From: Fimbriimonadia bacterium
Lineage (GTDB): Bacteria > Armatimonadota > Fimbriimonadia > Fimbriimonadales > JABRVX01
Reading direction: 5' to 3'
NCBI GenBank assembly: GCA_039961735.1
Contig: JABRVX010000031.1
Span: 16,287 to 80,286 of the forward strand
DNA: 64,000 bases
Part shown: one piece after another, positions 26,828 to 36,353 of the stretch
Layout of the letters: each line of letters opens with the position of its first letter
How positions within the stretch are numbered: position 1 is the first letter of the stretch
Translations under genes and position numbers: made by a program
Notes under the pieces: model-generated
Told to the model about the DNA's origin: nothing
Seen by the model: only the letters and a program-made list of their open reading frames with translations
Databases searched by the model: none

Positions 26828-27042
26828 AGCTCACTCCCTCGAATACCGGCCCGGGGGGGGTCACGGCGACCCGCGGCGCGGGTCGCAGCCGAGTGGGTCT
26901 CCGCGGAGGCGCCGGGCCGCGCTTGCCATCGTCCACTATTCGTGGTTCGCGCGGTCCTCCCTTCCCGTAAAGGAGTAGGAATGTATACTTGCGCTCGCGC
27001 CTGTGCTGACGGGCAGGCGACGCGAGAAAGGGATCGATTTGC

Positions 27043-28038
27043 TTGAGTGAGGCGGTGATTGTCGGAGCAGGAAGCTGGGGAACGGCTCTGGCCCTAGTGC
27101 TCGGTCGCAAGGAAGTACCCGTCTCTCTGTGGGGGCGAGATGGCGCTGAAATTGCACGCCTGCGAGCCTCGCGGGTGAACGAAAAGTACCTTCCCGGCCA
27201 CCCACTGCCAGAGTGCGTACAAGCGTTCGACGACCTCGAAGAGGCCGCCGACGCTGCGAGAGTTGCGATACTAGCCGTGCCTAGTGGTGCGGCGCGCGAG
27301 GTGCTGCAGAGGTGCGTTGCGGTGCCGCGACTGCGCGATCTTCCTTGGGTTATGGCCGCCAAGGGTCTCGAAGGCGCTACAGGAAGGCTGATGAGCGAGT
27401 TGGCCCTAGAGGTTCTCGGACCGCAGGCTAGGGTGGCCGCTCTATCAGGTCCCAATCTCGCCAAGGAGTTGGCCGCGGGCCTTCCGACAGCTACCGTGAT
27501 TGCCTCCCGGGTCAGCGGGCTAGCCGCCGACCTGCAGACGCTGTTCATGTCGCCGACGCTACGGGTTTACACGGGCGAAGACGTCGTCGGCGTCGAGCTT
27601 GCCGGCGCGCTCAAGAACGTGCTCGCCATCGGCGGCGGAATGACCGACGGGTTGGGCTTCCGTGACAACACCAAAGCCGCGGTGCTAACACGGGGGCTTG
27701 CCGAGATGGCGAGGTTGGGCGAGGCGATGGGTGCGGAGCCGAGAACGTTCATGGGGCTGGCAGGCGTCGGAGACCTGTTCGCTACCGCCGTCAGCACCTA
27801 TAGCCGCAACTATCGAGTGGGCCATGCGGTCGGACGCGGCGTCCCGCTGGAAGATGCCATCCGAGAGGTGCAGCAGGTGGCCGAAGGAGTGCCGACGGCA
27901 CACGCCGCGGTGCTACTGTCTGAACGATATCATGTCGAGATGCCGCTTTTCCATGCGATTCACCGCGTGTTATCGGGAACGCTAGCACCGATGGACGCGG
28001 TACGCGAGCTGATGCATCGCACGCCCAAAGGAGAGTGA
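27043..28038 (+). CDS. gpsA: NAD(P)-dependent glycerol-3-phosphate dehydrogenase
   Basis: 331 residues. It makes sn-glycerol-3-phosphate from dihydroxyacetone phosphate for phospholipid synthesis. The Rossmann motif GAGSWGTALA is at residues 8-17, the active-site lysine lies in ELAGALKNVLAIGGG near residue 190, and STYSRNYRVG near residue 249 is the conserved substrate-binding block. A TTG start with AAAGGGA upstream is used because the glycine motif follows it directly. First gene of a run continuing through DUF4127, hsp20 and lon. Confidence 0.94.
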   Translation: MSEAVIVGAGSWGTALALVLGRKEVPVSLWGRDGAEIARLRASRVNEKYLPGHPLPECVQAFDDLEEAADAARVAILAVPSGAAREVLQRCVAVPRLRDLPWVMAAKGLEGATGRLMSELALEVLGPQARVAALSGPNLAKELAAGLPTATVIASRVSGLAADLQTLFMSPTLRVYTGEDVVGVELAGALKNVLAIGGGMTDGLGFRDNTKAAVLTRGLAEMARLGEAMGAEPRTFMGLAGVGDLFATAVSTYSRNYRVGHAVGRGVPLEDAIREVQQVAEGVPTAHAAVLLSERYHVEMPLFHAIHRVLSGTLAPMDAVRELMHRTPKGE

Positions 28039-28039
28039 C

Positions 28040-29740
28040 TTGCTGTCCGTATTCGGTCTGATCGTCGCCGTTTGCCTGCACCAGGCTACGCCAGTCCAAG
28101 AGTCGCCACCGCCGAGGATGCATGGCCGGATTGCACTCTTGCCGCTGGACTCCCGCCCGGCGTGCACCCAGATGCCCACGATGATGGGCCAGATCGCCGG
28201 AGTGTCGGTGCTGACCCCACCCGAGGACATGTTGGGCGTGTTTCGCACACCCGGGAAGTGCGACGAGCTGGCCGTCTGGCTGAAGGAGATCGCCCGATCC
28301 GACGTGGGTGCGATCATTGTCTCTGCGGACATGCTGTGCTACGGTGGTCTCGTCGCGTCGCGCACGGATTCCGTCTCTCAGGACAAGGCCGAACAGCGAC
28401 TGGAGCTGCTGCGCATCATCCGTGCGGACCGACCGAACCTTCCAATCTACGTCTTCAGCACCATTATGCGTACAGCACCCACCGCCACCAAGGAGGCGGC
28501 TTCGTGGCGAATTGAGCTCGCGAAGTACCTGTACTACCGAGACCGATACCGAGTGACCGGCAGCAAGGGGGCAGCGGACAAGGCGAAGGAGCATCTCGAA
28601 AACGTGCCCAAGGGCGAGTTGGACAGATACGAGCGGACGCGAGCGAGGAACGCACAAGTGCAGCGCCACCTCGTACGACTGCTGAAGGACGGGGCGATCG
28701 ATTTCCTCATTTTCGGGCAGGACGACGCTGAGCCTTACGGTCCTCATCGGCTGGAGCGGGCTTCTCTCAAGTCGCTGCTGGAACGCGAGGGCATCGCCGG
28801 CAAGGCGATGATTTGCGGGGGGATAGACCAAACCGCATGTGTCCTTCTCGCACGTGCCTTGGTGCGGGCCGAGCGCCTGACACCACGCATCTGGGTACAG
28901 TGGTCCAGTGAAGCCGGCAAGGCCGTCGTTGCACCGAACGAGGGCCAGACCACGGAGAAGGCGGTCCAGATGCAGGTGTTCGGTGCCGGCGCACGTCCCG
29001 CGACATCCAAGGATCAGGCAGATGTCGTTCTGTCCATCAACAGCTATGGCCGAAGCGAAGAGGACCTGGCCGAGTTTCTGCGCACGCTGCGGGAAGACTT
29101 GGCGGCCGGGCGGCTCGTCGCGCTAGCGGACTTGAACCTCGATGCAGGGGGCACCGCAGACCCCGCCTTGGTCCGTTTCTTGTTGGACAGCAAGCTCTGT
29201 GGCTACCTGGCAGGATATGCAGGGTGGAACACCGTGAGCAACACGCTAGGCACTTCCCTACCGCAAGCGATCGTGTACTGGCTCGCTCTACGCAACCCTC
29301 GGCTCGATGCGCGGGCGCGAGAGCTGAGTCAGCGCGCGTTCATCTTGCAGCGCCTGGCGGGGGAGTATGGATACCACAACTACATCCGTCCGCAGGCCTA
29401 CTCCTACCTGACGAGCGACCTAAAGGGGCACAAGGAAGAGGTTGACGGCATGGACCTGGCTCTTCTCAACCGCTTCGTCGCAAAGCACACCGCGAAGATG
29501 CTCGAGTCGTTCTTCCGGCTGGGGTTCCTGGGCACGAAGGTCGCGTCCGATGGGGAAAACGGTTGGGAGATTCTCACCGATCTCGTGGATGTCAATATTG
29601 GCCTACCCTGGCCACGCGCTTATGAGGTACGAATCTCCTTTGGGTTCGCTACTTCGCCAATCGCGCGCACCCACTCCGAGGCGAACGGTGCCGAACCCGA
29701 ATCGGAGGGAGAAGAGGATGGCACGAAGACGCCAAGCTGA
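28040..29740 (+). CDS. DUF4127 family secreted protein
   Basis: 566 residues of DUF4127, of unknown function. The N-terminus is hydrophobic (residues 1-20), suggesting export, and the family start LLPLDSRPACTQMP is clear. Other conserved-looking blocks are SADMLCYGGLVASR, LIFGQDDAEPYGPHRLE and CGYAGWNTVSNTLGT-like segment near residue 395. The TTG start lies two bases after the gpsA stop with AAAGGAGAG upstream. Its last 23 bases overlap the hsp20 gene. A role in cell-surface sugar metabolism is sometimes guessed for such families but nothing here proves it. Confidence 0.82.
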   Translation: MLSVFGLIVAVCLHQATPVQESPPPRMHGRIALLPLDSRPACTQMPTMMGQIAGVSVLTPPEDMLGVFRTPGKCDELAVWLKEIARSDVGAIIVSADMLCYGGLVASRTDSVSQDKAEQRLELLRIIRADRPNLPIYVFSTIMRTAPTATKEAASWRIELAKYLYYRDRYRVTGSKGAADKAKEHLENVPKGELDRYERTRARNAQVQRHLVRLLKDGAIDFLIFGQDDAEPYGPHRLERASLKSLLEREGIAGKAMICGGIDQTACVLLARALVRAERLTPRIWVQWSSEAGKAVVAPNEGQTTEKAVQMQVFGAGARPATSKDQADVVLSINSYGRSEEDLAEFLRTLREDLAAGRLVALADLNLDAGGTADPALVRFLLDSKLCGYLAGYAGWNTVSNTLGTSLPQAIVYWLALRNPRLDARARELSQRAFILQRLAGEYGYHNYIRPQAYSYLTSDLKGHKEEVDGMDLALLNRFVAKHTAKMLESFFRLGFLGTKVASDGENGWEILTDLVDVNIGLPWPRAYEVRISFGFATSPIARTHSEANGAEPESEGEEDGTKTPS

Positions 29741-30176
29741 CTGGTTCTGGCAGATCGGCACCGAGTTGCAGTCCCTGTCGGAGGAACTGCTACACGGCGC
29801 GTTGAACTCCCCCGTTACAGCACGAAGGTTCTGGGAACCTCGGGTGGACGTGTGTGAGACGGAAGATGCCATCATGGTAGTCGCAGAGATCGCCGGTATG
29901 GACCCGAATGCAATCTCGGTGTCCTTCTCACCGGACCGAAAGTCGCTCATACTGCGTGGGTCCCGAACGGAGCACGAGGCCGAGGAGTCCAAACGTACTC
30001 GGTGCTTCCAGTTGGAGATTTACTACGGGGACTTCTTGCGGGAGGTACCGTTGCCCAACATCCCGATCGACGTGGATCGGATTACGGCCAACTACCGAAG
30101 CGGGATGCTCACGATCACCGTGCCGAAGAGTGACCTGCCTGTCGAAGCGCGCACGATCCCAGTAGTCGAAGGATAG
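29718..30176 (+). CDS. Small heat-shock protein, Hsp20/alpha-crystallin family
   Basis: 152 residues, an ATP-independent holdase. The alpha-crystallin domain spans about residues 38-138, with VDVCETEDAIMVVAEIAGM at its start and the A-x-Y-x-S-G-M-L-x-I-x-V-P-K motif (ANYRSGMLTITVPK) at its end. The ATG at 29718 follows GGAGGGAGAAGAGG and lies inside the 3' end of the DUF4127 gene. It is four bases upstream of lon, so aggregation-prone proteins would be held by one product and degraded by the other. Confidence 0.94.
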   Translation: MARRRQADWFWQIGTELQSLSEELLHGALNSPVTARRFWEPRVDVCETEDAIMVVAEIAGMDPNAISVSFSPDRKSLILRGSRTEHEAEESKRTRCFQLEIYYGDFLREVPLPNIPIDVDRITANYRSGMLTITVPKSDLPVEARTIPVVEG

Positions 30177-30180
30177 TCGC

Positions 30181-32628
30181 ATGGAACTGCCCACGCTGGG
30201 CGACCAACAGATTGAGGAAGAGGAGCCGAGACCGGATATCCCGGCGGAACTGAACCTCCTGCCCCTTCGGGACGCCGTGGTGTTCCCGATGCTGATTGCT
30301 CCGCTCGCTGTGGGGCGCGAGCACTCGATCCAGTTGGTGGACGACAGTATTCTGGGCAACAAGCGCATCATCGGCGTGGTCGCTCAGCGCGACCCCAGTA
30401 CGGAGAAACCTTCTTTCGAAGAGGTGTACGAGTACGGCTGCGCCGTGATCATCCGCACCATGGTCAAGATGGCCGACGGGGTGCGCCTCATCGTTCAGGG
30501 TCTCTCGCGTTTCCGCGTAGTCGAGCCGATACAGGAGGACCCTTACCTCCGGGCTCGCATCGAGCAGCTCGCGGAACCACCGCAACCGGAGGGTGAAGAG
30601 GCCATCGAGATCGAAGCCCTCCGGCGCGGAGTGGCCACGTTGTTCGAGCGTGCGGTCTCCCTCTCGCCCCAACTGCCTGACGAGCTGAGGTCGCTGACCC
30701 AGTCGGTTGCAGAGCCCAACGTGCTTGCCGACCTCGTCGCGGCCCACATGCCGCTGAGCGTGGTGGACAAGCAGAAGATCCTGGAGACCGTGCAACTGGG
30801 TCCGCGCCTGCGGGCGCTTATGGCCATCCTGGGCCGCGAAGTGCGTGTGCTGGAGCTGTCCAGCAAAGTGCAGAGTGAAGTCACCACCGAGTTGAGCAAG
30901 TCGCAGCGCGAGTACTACCTGCGCGAGCAGCTTCGAGCCATCCAAAGGGAGCTGGGCGAGGGCGACGACCAGCAGATGGAGATCGAGGAGCTGGAGGCGA
31001 AGATTCGCGAAGCGGGCATGAGCGAAGAAGCCGAGAAGGAGTGTCGCAGAGAGCTCGACCGTCTTCGCCGCATGTCCGCTGGCTCGCCAGAGTACTCGGT
31101 CGCCCGCACCTACATAGATTGGATGGTGGCACTGCCCTGGTCCGTCAGCACCGAGGACAACCTCGACCTGCATCGCGTGAAGCGGGTCTTGGACCGCGAC
31201 CACCACGGTCTCGAGAAGATCAAGGAGCGCATCATCGAGTTCCTTGCGGTGAGGCGTGTCAAGGGCGGTCCGGTGAGGCAGCCCATCCTCGCCTTCGTCG
31301 GCCCTCCGGGAACCGGTAAGACTTCCCTGGGCCGCTCGATCGCCGAGGCGCTCGGACGGAAGTTCGTGCGCATCTCTCTCGGCGGCATGAGGGACGAAGC
31401 CGAGATCCGGGGTCACCGCAGAACCTACATCGGCGCGCTCCCCGGCCAGATCATGCAAGGGCTTCGCCGAGCAGGTTCCAACAACCCCGTGTTCATGCTG
31501 GACGAGATTGACAAACTGGGCTCGGACTTTCGGGGCGACCCGTCCTCGGCAATGTTGGAAGTACTCGATCCGGAACAGAACAACGCCTTTCGGGACCACT
31601 ACTTCGACGTGAACTTCGACCTTAGCCGCGTCTTCTTCATCACGACAGCGAATCTCCTCGAGACCATTCCGCCGCCTCTGCGCGACCGCATGGAGATGAT
31701 CGAGCTGTCGGGATACACAGACGAAGAGAAGGTGGCCATCGCTCGAAAGCACCTCGTGCCCAAGCAGCTTGCCGAACACGGCCTGGCTACGGCCAAGCTG
31801 AAGTTCCATCAGAGCGCGCTGCGGCACATCATCGCCAACTACACTCGCGAAGCGGGCGTGCGCAATCTCGAGCGACGGATCGCCGCCGTCTGCCGCAAGG
31901 CCGCCCGACGCATCGCAGAGGGGAACGAGGAACCTCTGACGGTCACTTCAGCGAACCTAAGCGAATTCCTAGGCCCACCCGTGTTCCTCCGCGAGGCCGT
32001 GATGGAACGCAAGATGGAACCTGGTGTCGCCGTTGGGCTCGCGTGGACCCCTGCCGGCGGAGACATCCTGTTCATCGAGAGCACGAAGATGCCGGGGGGT
32101 AAGAACTTGGTGCTGACCGGGCAGCTCGGTGAAGTCATGCGCGAGTCGGCGCAGGCCGCCCTGAGCTTCCTACGGACCAACGCCGAAGCATACGGGATCC
32201 CGCCCGACTTTTTCGAGAAGAACGACATCCATGTTCACGTGCCCGCCGGAGCCACCCCGAAAGACGGTCCGAGTGCCGGCGTCGCCATCCTCGCATCCCT
32301 AGCAGGATTGTTGTCCGGCAGATCCTTCCGCTCCCGGCTTGCCTTGACCGGAGAGATCACGCTTCGCGGACAGGTGCTTCCGGTTGGAGGCATCAAGGAG
32401 AAGGTACTTGCGGCTTATCGGGCCGGGGTGCGCACGGTGCTGCTCCCGGAACGCAACGAAAAGGACATCTTGGAGGACATCCCTCCCGAGATCCGTGAGG
32501 AGATGACGATCCACTACGTCTCGCGGGCCGAAGAGGTGCTGCGCCTGGCTTTGGAGGACGCTCCCTCGCGCAACGAACGGCACCAGAAGTCGAAGCGTGT
32601 GGCGAGGAGACCGGTGGTAAAATCCTGA
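30181..32628 (+). CDS. lon: ATP-dependent protease Lon
   Basis: 815 residues, typical LonA. Order: N-terminal substrate-binding LAN domain (LNLLPLRDAVVFPMLIAPL near residue 24), coiled-coil region (about 190-280), AAA+ module with Walker A GPPGTGKTS at 374-382 and Walker B VFMLDEIDKLG near 438, and the protease domain with catalytic Ser698 in KDGPSAGVA and Lys741 in GGIKEKV, the correct 43-residue spacing. It removes damaged and regulatory proteins in the cytosol. Cotranscribed with hsp20. Confidence 0.97.
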   Translation: MELPTLGDQQIEEEEPRPDIPAELNLLPLRDAVVFPMLIAPLAVGREHSIQLVDDSILGNKRIIGVVAQRDPSTEKPSFEEVYEYGCAVIIRTMVKMADGVRLIVQGLSRFRVVEPIQEDPYLRARIEQLAEPPQPEGEEAIEIEALRRGVATLFERAVSLSPQLPDELRSLTQSVAEPNVLADLVAAHMPLSVVDKQKILETVQLGPRLRALMAILGREVRVLELSSKVQSEVTTELSKSQREYYLREQLRAIQRELGEGDDQQMEIEELEAKIREAGMSEEAEKECRRELDRLRRMSAGSPEYSVARTYIDWMVALPWSVSTEDNLDLHRVKRVLDRDHHGLEKIKERIIEFLAVRRVKGGPVRQPILAFVGPPGTGKTSLGRSIAEALGRKFVRISLGGMRDEAEIRGHRRTYIGALPGQIMQGLRRAGSNNPVFMLDEIDKLGSDFRGDPSSAMLEVLDPEQNNAFRDHYFDVNFDLSRVFFITTANLLETIPPPLRDRMEMIELSGYTDEEKVAIARKHLVPKQLAEHGLATAKLKFHQSALRHIIANYTREAGVRNLERRIAAVCRKAARRIAEGNEEPLTVTSANLSEFLGPPVFLREAVMERKMEPGVAVGLAWTPAGGDILFIESTKMPGGKNLVLTGQLGEVMRESAQAALSFLRTNAEAYGIPPDFFEKNDIHVHVPAGATPKDGPSAGVAILASLAGLLSGRSFRSRLALTGEITLRGQVLPVGGIKEKVLAAYRAGVRTVLLPERNEKDILEDIPPEIREEMTIHYVSRAEEVLRLALEDAPSRNERHQKSKRVARRPVVKS
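32618..32623 (+). promoter_or_regulatory. Possible internal -10 box before the glycosyltransferase
   Basis: TAAAAT inside the 3' end of lon, nine bases before the GTG start at 32633. The -35 region is poor, so this is only a candidate internal promoter. Confidence 0.25.
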
Positions 32629-32632
32629 CGCA

Positions 32633-33391
32633 GTGACCTCGGTTCAACTAGCGAGCGGACCTACCCCTGCCGGCACGGTACTGGGAATTCCCATCCACGT
32701 AACCACCATGTCGGACGCATTGCGGCGGGTGCAAGAGTTCATCCGCGAGGGCGTGCCGCGATTGGTGGTCACACTGGATGCGGGGGGACTCGTGCTCGCC
32801 GCGAGGGACCCCGAGTGGGCCAAGCTACTCGAGTCCGCGGACCTGATCACGCCGGACAGCAGCGGCATCGTTTGGGCTCTGCGCCGGAGTGGTCTGGCGA
32901 TCGGGGGGCGCGTGGCCGGGTGTGACATGGCGGGGGAGCTGTGCAGGCTGAGTCAGCAGCACGGGTACCGCGTATATCTGCTGGGGGGCGCGCCGGGTGT
33001 CGCGGAGAAGGCAGCCTGTGCACTGACCGCCACCTATCCCGGATGCAGCATCGTCGGCTTCGACCATGGGTACTTCCAAGAAGCGGAAGAGCCCGAAGTA
33101 CTGTCAAGGATTGCCAACGCGAAACCGGACATCTTGCTGGTTGCGATGGGCATGCCTCGTCAGGAGAAATGGATCGCGCGGCATCGGGAACGGCTAGGCG
33201 TCCCCGTGTCTATCGGCGTTGGGGGAACGCTGGACGTGTTCGCGGGCGTGGCCAAACGGGCTCCCCGAGCCTTTCAGCGGCTAGGGCTGGAGTGGCTGTG
33301 GCGGGTGGCCCGAAATCCACGGAAGATGCGGAAGGTTCTCTCGCTTCCTACGTTTGTACTGATGGTGCTACGAAACCAAAGCGTTGTGTAA
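32633..33391 (+). CDS. WecG/TagA/CpsF-family glycosyltransferase
   Basis: 252 residues, GT26 family, which transfers N-acetylmannosamine(uronate) or similar sugars to lipid-linked intermediates on the cytoplasmic face of the membrane. The family hallmarks are seen: LVVTLDAGGLVLAARDPEW, the acidic LITPDSSGIVWALR, and the C-terminal VGMGMPRQEKWI and GVGGTLDVFAGVAKRAP. The GTG start has no clear Shine-Dalgarno. It lies 4 bases after lon. Product may be enterobacterial-common-antigen-like or teichoic-acid-like polymer; unknown here. Confidence 0.9.
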   Translation: MTSVQLASGPTPAGTVLGIPIHVTTMSDALRRVQEFIREGVPRLVVTLDAGGLVLAARDPEWAKLLESADLITPDSSGIVWALRRSGLAIGGRVAGCDMAGELCRLSQQHGYRVYLLGGAPGVAEKAACALTATYPGCSIVGFDHGYFQEAEEPEVLSRIANAKPDILLVAMGMPRQEKWIARHRERLGVPVSIGVGGTLDVFAGVAKRAPRAFQRLGLEWLWRVARNPRKMRKVLSLPTFVLMVLRNQSVV

Positions 33392-33403
33392 GGAGGGATT
33401 GGA

Positions 33404-33670
33404 TTGCCGACCTACGGTTACATCTGCACAGAGTGCGACCACGAGTTCGAGGTGTTCCAGAGCGCGACCGCCCCACCCGTCTCCACCTGCGAGCGATGCG
33501 GAGGCAAGGTCCGGAAGCAGATTCACGCTGTGGGCATAGCCTTCAAGGGCGCTGGCTTTCACATCAACGACTACTCGTCGCGCCCCAGCACACCCCCTGC
33601 ATGCGAGGCAAGCTCTAAGTCCGAGACCCCCTGCGCATCCGGGGGCTGTTGCCCCCTGAACTCGGACTAG
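33404..33670 (+). CDS. FmdB-type zinc-ribbon protein
   Basis: 88 residues. The N-terminus PTYGYICTECDHEFEVFQS and CERCGGKV provide the CxxC...CxxC zinc ribbon of the FmdB/CxxC_CxxC_SSSS family; the residues after about 45 are Ser/Pro/Cys-rich with a terminal GGCC. AGGAGGGATTGGA precedes the TTG start. FmdB was named as a regulator near formamidase genes, but most members have no proven role. Last gene of the gpsA-lon run; a strong bidirectional hairpin follows. Confidence 0.85.
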   Translation: MPTYGYICTECDHEFEVFQSATAPPVSTCERCGGKVRKQIHAVGIAFKGAGFHINDYSSRPSTPPACEASSKSETPCASGGCCPLNSD

Positions 33671-33712
33671 CCGACTTTCTGCCCGTGGGGCAGACACACG
33701 CTCGGAAAGAGA

Positions 33713-33743
33713 TACGCCCCGCCAGTCCATGTGGCGGGGCGTA
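33713..33743. terminator. Bidirectional terminator between convergent genes
   Basis: Perfect 12-bp stem TACGCCCCGCCA (33713-33724) and TGGCGGGGCGTA (33732-33743) with a 7-base loop, between the fmdB-type and DUF3352 stops. AAT/TTT-rich bases follow on the plus strand. Confidence 0.7.
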
Positions 33744-33765
33744 GAGCAATTTCTGGCCTACCTTC

Positions 33766-35481
33766 TTAGAACGCCATGTCGGCGGATGGGCCGGGGGCGT
33801 TGCGGTTCTTCTTCGCTTCCGCGCCGATGCGGTGCACCAACTCCACCCAGTCCAGCGGCACGAAGAGCTCGGCCGTGGTCGTCTTCCCGTCATAGGAGGC
33901 GCTGAAAGTCAGCCCGTCGTCCCCGAACAGCTTGTGCCAATCCCAAGCGGGTCCTCTATCCTTCTCGGCAGCGTCCTTCATGAGGGTTGGTAGGTCTGCC
34001 ATCAGCGTGAAGCGACCTGCCTTCAGCCCACGGTCCACCATTCGCTTGAAACGAGGGTCGGACCGCAGCGCATTCGCATCGCTCCCCGAAGAGTCCACCA
34101 CTTGCTTCAGCAAAGTCAGCGAAGTGGAGGCGACGACGGTTTTCCCGAGTATCGCATAGCACGGCGTCTTGCCCTTCGCGTTCGGGTCGCCGGACACGTC
34201 GAGCAGATGAATCGTGGTGGTGCCATACGGTTGCGACGAGAACCTTGCCTTCGGCCCCCCCTTGTCGAAGCGGCCGGAGTCGATGGCCAACCGCAGCTTC
34301 TCGATGAAGGTGGCCGGGTCGGCACCGTTCGCATCATCCGCGATGAACAGCGCATCGGGGTCGTCGTTACCGGGCACCTGAGACGGGTAAAGGGCGACCG
34401 TGAACTCCCCTCGGAACGCGGGGACAACGTCCTTCTCGAGGTCGAAGCCCGTCTCGGACCGGAACTTCGCCAACCCTTCCTCCATCTCGCGCTTCGACTC
34501 GGGCTTGGCGAGTGCGAAGTTGCGTAACGTGTCATAGATAGCGGCGGGCTGTGACAGCGCCGCGAGTCCATAGGCCCCGCGCGGCAGCAAGCCGAGTGAA
34601 TCGAGGCTCAGGACCGGCAGATTCGCTAGGGGCTGCATCTCCTTCACCTCGTCGGCGCTGAACGGCGCACGCACGGAGCAGAGCAACCCATCGTTGCGAA
34701 TGGCGAGGCCCGCGGCGAACCACCCGTTATGGCGGAAGGGGTTCGCGCCCTTCAACTCACGCTCGGCTTCCTTGCCCGCCTCGCGCAGCAACGAGTTGGA
34801 AACGAACAGCATTGCGTTCGCGTCGTCGGGGAGCGCCTTTCTGGCTTCCTGGTAGGCGGCGAGGTCGGCGGCGGAAGGCGACTTGCCCGCTTTCACGGCA
34901 ATCACCCGACGCATCGACTCCTCGTTGGGTGAGATGATCAGGTAGTTCCCGAGGACAGCAGCCGTAGACTTCTTGTCAATCACGTAGGCTTGCTCGCCCT
35001 CGAGTCTGTAGCCCCGCAGGTGCTTCTCCAGCGACGAGCTCACGGCCCCGGGGTTGCCGACCGCCATCAGGAGCGCGGCATACTTCGGCTCCTTGCCCTC
35101 CTCGATGCCCCACACTCCCACGGCGAAGCTATTCTTGATGTGCGGGCGGATCTCTCGAACTAGCTCGTTCTGAGCGGCAGCCTCGGCAATCTCCTTCTCG
35201 AGTTCGTCCAGCAGGCCTTCTTGCTTGAGTGCATCGCCTATGGCCTTGAAGGTCTGCGCCTGAGCCGGGCTGGGCGACAGGTCTACCGTGATGATGGCCT
35301 GGGCGTCAGCAGGCATGAAGCCGATTGCTAACTCCCCTGGGCGGTCGAATAGGACCTTGTAGCCGACTGCGCCAGCCCCAACGACCGCGGCGATGGCCGC
35401 CACTCCCCACCAGGACGCACCACCACGAAGCCCGCGCGGGCGGGCACCGGCAGCATGTGAACGCAGGTTCCCCACTCTCAT
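33766..35481 (-). CDS. DUF3352 family membrane-anchored protein
   Basis: About 571 residues. A single N-terminal hydrophobic helix (WWGVAAIAAVVGAGAVGYKVL) anchors a large extracytoplasmic domain. DUF3352 features are FMPADAQAIITVDL, KNSFAVGVWGI, and repeated beta-strand/helix units; the family is widespread in cyanobacteria and Armatimonadota with no known function. The ATG at 35481 has GGAGG almost adjacent, and a GTG two codons later (35475) has ideal spacing, so the start may be 35475. The frame upstream to 35550 is unsupported. Confidence 0.8.
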   Translation of the reverse strand: MRVGNLRSHAAGARPRGLRGGASWWGVAAIAAVVGAGAVGYKVLFDRPGELAIGFMPADAQAIITVDLSPSPAQAQTFKAIGDALKQEGLLDELEKEIAEAAAQNELVREIRPHIKNSFAVGVWGIEEGKEPKYAALLMAVGNPGAVSSSLEKHLRGYRLEGEQAYVIDKKSTAAVLGNYLIISPNEESMRRVIAVKAGKSPSAADLAAYQEARKALPDDANAMLFVSNSLLREAGKEAERELKGANPFRHNGWFAAGLAIRNDGLLCSVRAPFSADEVKEMQPLANLPVLSLDSLGLLPRGAYGLAALSQPAAIYDTLRNFALAKPESKREMEEGLAKFRSETGFDLEKDVVPAFRGEFTVALYPSQVPGNDDPDALFIADDANGADPATFIEKLRLAIDSGRFDKGGPKARFSSQPYGTTTIHLLDVSGDPNAKGKTPCYAILGKTVVASTSLTLLKQVVDSSGSDANALRSDPRFKRMVDRGLKAGRFTLMADLPTLMKDAAEKDRGPAWDWHKLFGDDGLTFSASYDGKTTTAELFVPLDWVELVHRIGAEAKKNRNAPGPSADMAF

Positions 35482-35713
35482 CCCTCCACGAGGCACCACC
35501 GTGCGACGGACGGTGCCTGCATCTACGCTACTTACCTTCCACGTCTGCACCGGGTTGCACCTCGCACGGAGTCGAGGGAGATTCGATCGATTTGACAGGT
35601 CGTTACACTAGCTGAGACGGATACATACAAAACAATCCGCTGTCTTGATCGTCAGAATGGCCGAGAAGGACCTAACCGGAAGGTCGGTCCCCCGAAATTA
35701 AAGGAGTTTGTGT

Positions 35714-36193
35714 ATGAAGAGGCTGTTGATTGGCCTGCTAGGAGTAGCCCTTTTCGCCGCGATGGCGTTGGCCGTTGGCGAGGGAGTCGCATTCGGAAGC
35801 GGCACGATCCAGATGCCCAATCGCGCCTTGGGAGTGTTCAGCTTCCACGCGGGCTCGTTCGATGGCAACATCAGAGGGTTTCTGAACTTCCGAGAGGTGC
35901 TTCGGTCCAACACCGGGCGCGAGAAGACGATCCACACCGTTCGCCTTAAAGTCGAGAAGTTCGAGTGCCGGGATAAGAACGCCGTGTTCTCTGGGCCAGC
36001 TTTGTTCGACGGCAGGCAGGCCTACGCCGAGGTGTTCGTATCGGATCGCTGGTACCCCGGCAGCCCCCTCGACGTCTTGGATCATTTCGAGATGAAGGTG
36101 TTCTCGCCGGACGGCAACGCAGTGTATCGGGCCGGCGGTCCGGTGCGCGGCGACATCGTCGTACGCTGTGGCCCTCCTCCCGGGCGTCTGTAG
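35714..36193 (+). CDS. Secreted hypothetical protein
   Basis: 159 residues. The start at ATG 35714 has AAAGGAG seven bases upstream. A clear signal peptide (MKRLLIGLLGVALFAAMALA) precedes a beta-rich soluble domain with FGSGTIQMPN, FSFHAGSF and HFEMKVFSPDG. No known family. It is probably monocistronic: divergent from the DUF3352 gene and followed by a hairpin. Confidence 0.78.
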   Translation: MKRLLIGLLGVALFAAMALAVGEGVAFGSGTIQMPNRALGVFSFHAGSFDGNIRGFLNFREVLRSNTGREKTIHTVRLKVEKFECRDKNAVFSGPALFDGRQAYAEVFVSDRWYPGSPLDVLDHFEMKVFSPDGNAVYRAGGPVRGDIVVRCGPPPGRL

Positions 36194-36228
36194 TTCGTAG
36201 AGTTCTCACCTCTGCCTGTCTACCGTAC

Positions 36229-36254
36229 CAGGGCCGCTCATCGCAGCGGCCCTG
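36229..36254 (+). terminator. Terminator-like hairpin
   Basis: Ten-bp perfect stem CAGGGCCGCT (36229-36238) with AGCGGCCCTG (36245-36254), 35 bases after the stop of the secreted protein; only a weak T content follows. Confidence 0.55.
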
Positions 36255-36353
36255 CTTCATAGCTGTTCTCCCAAGGAACTGGCATGGCGAAGTCGAAAGT
36301 ACAAAAGCAGTACGCAGTGCCGGGTGCCCAAGGCCCGGCGTTCGAGGTGGGGG

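Noticed and set aside
30115..31827. 570-residue minus-strand ORF across lon
   Set aside because: Antisense shadow of lon; no start signal or recognisable domain.
35592..35597. Perfect TTGACA before the secreted protein gene
   Set aside because: No -10 hexamer at 16-18 bases; the nearest TACATA is about 25 bases away.
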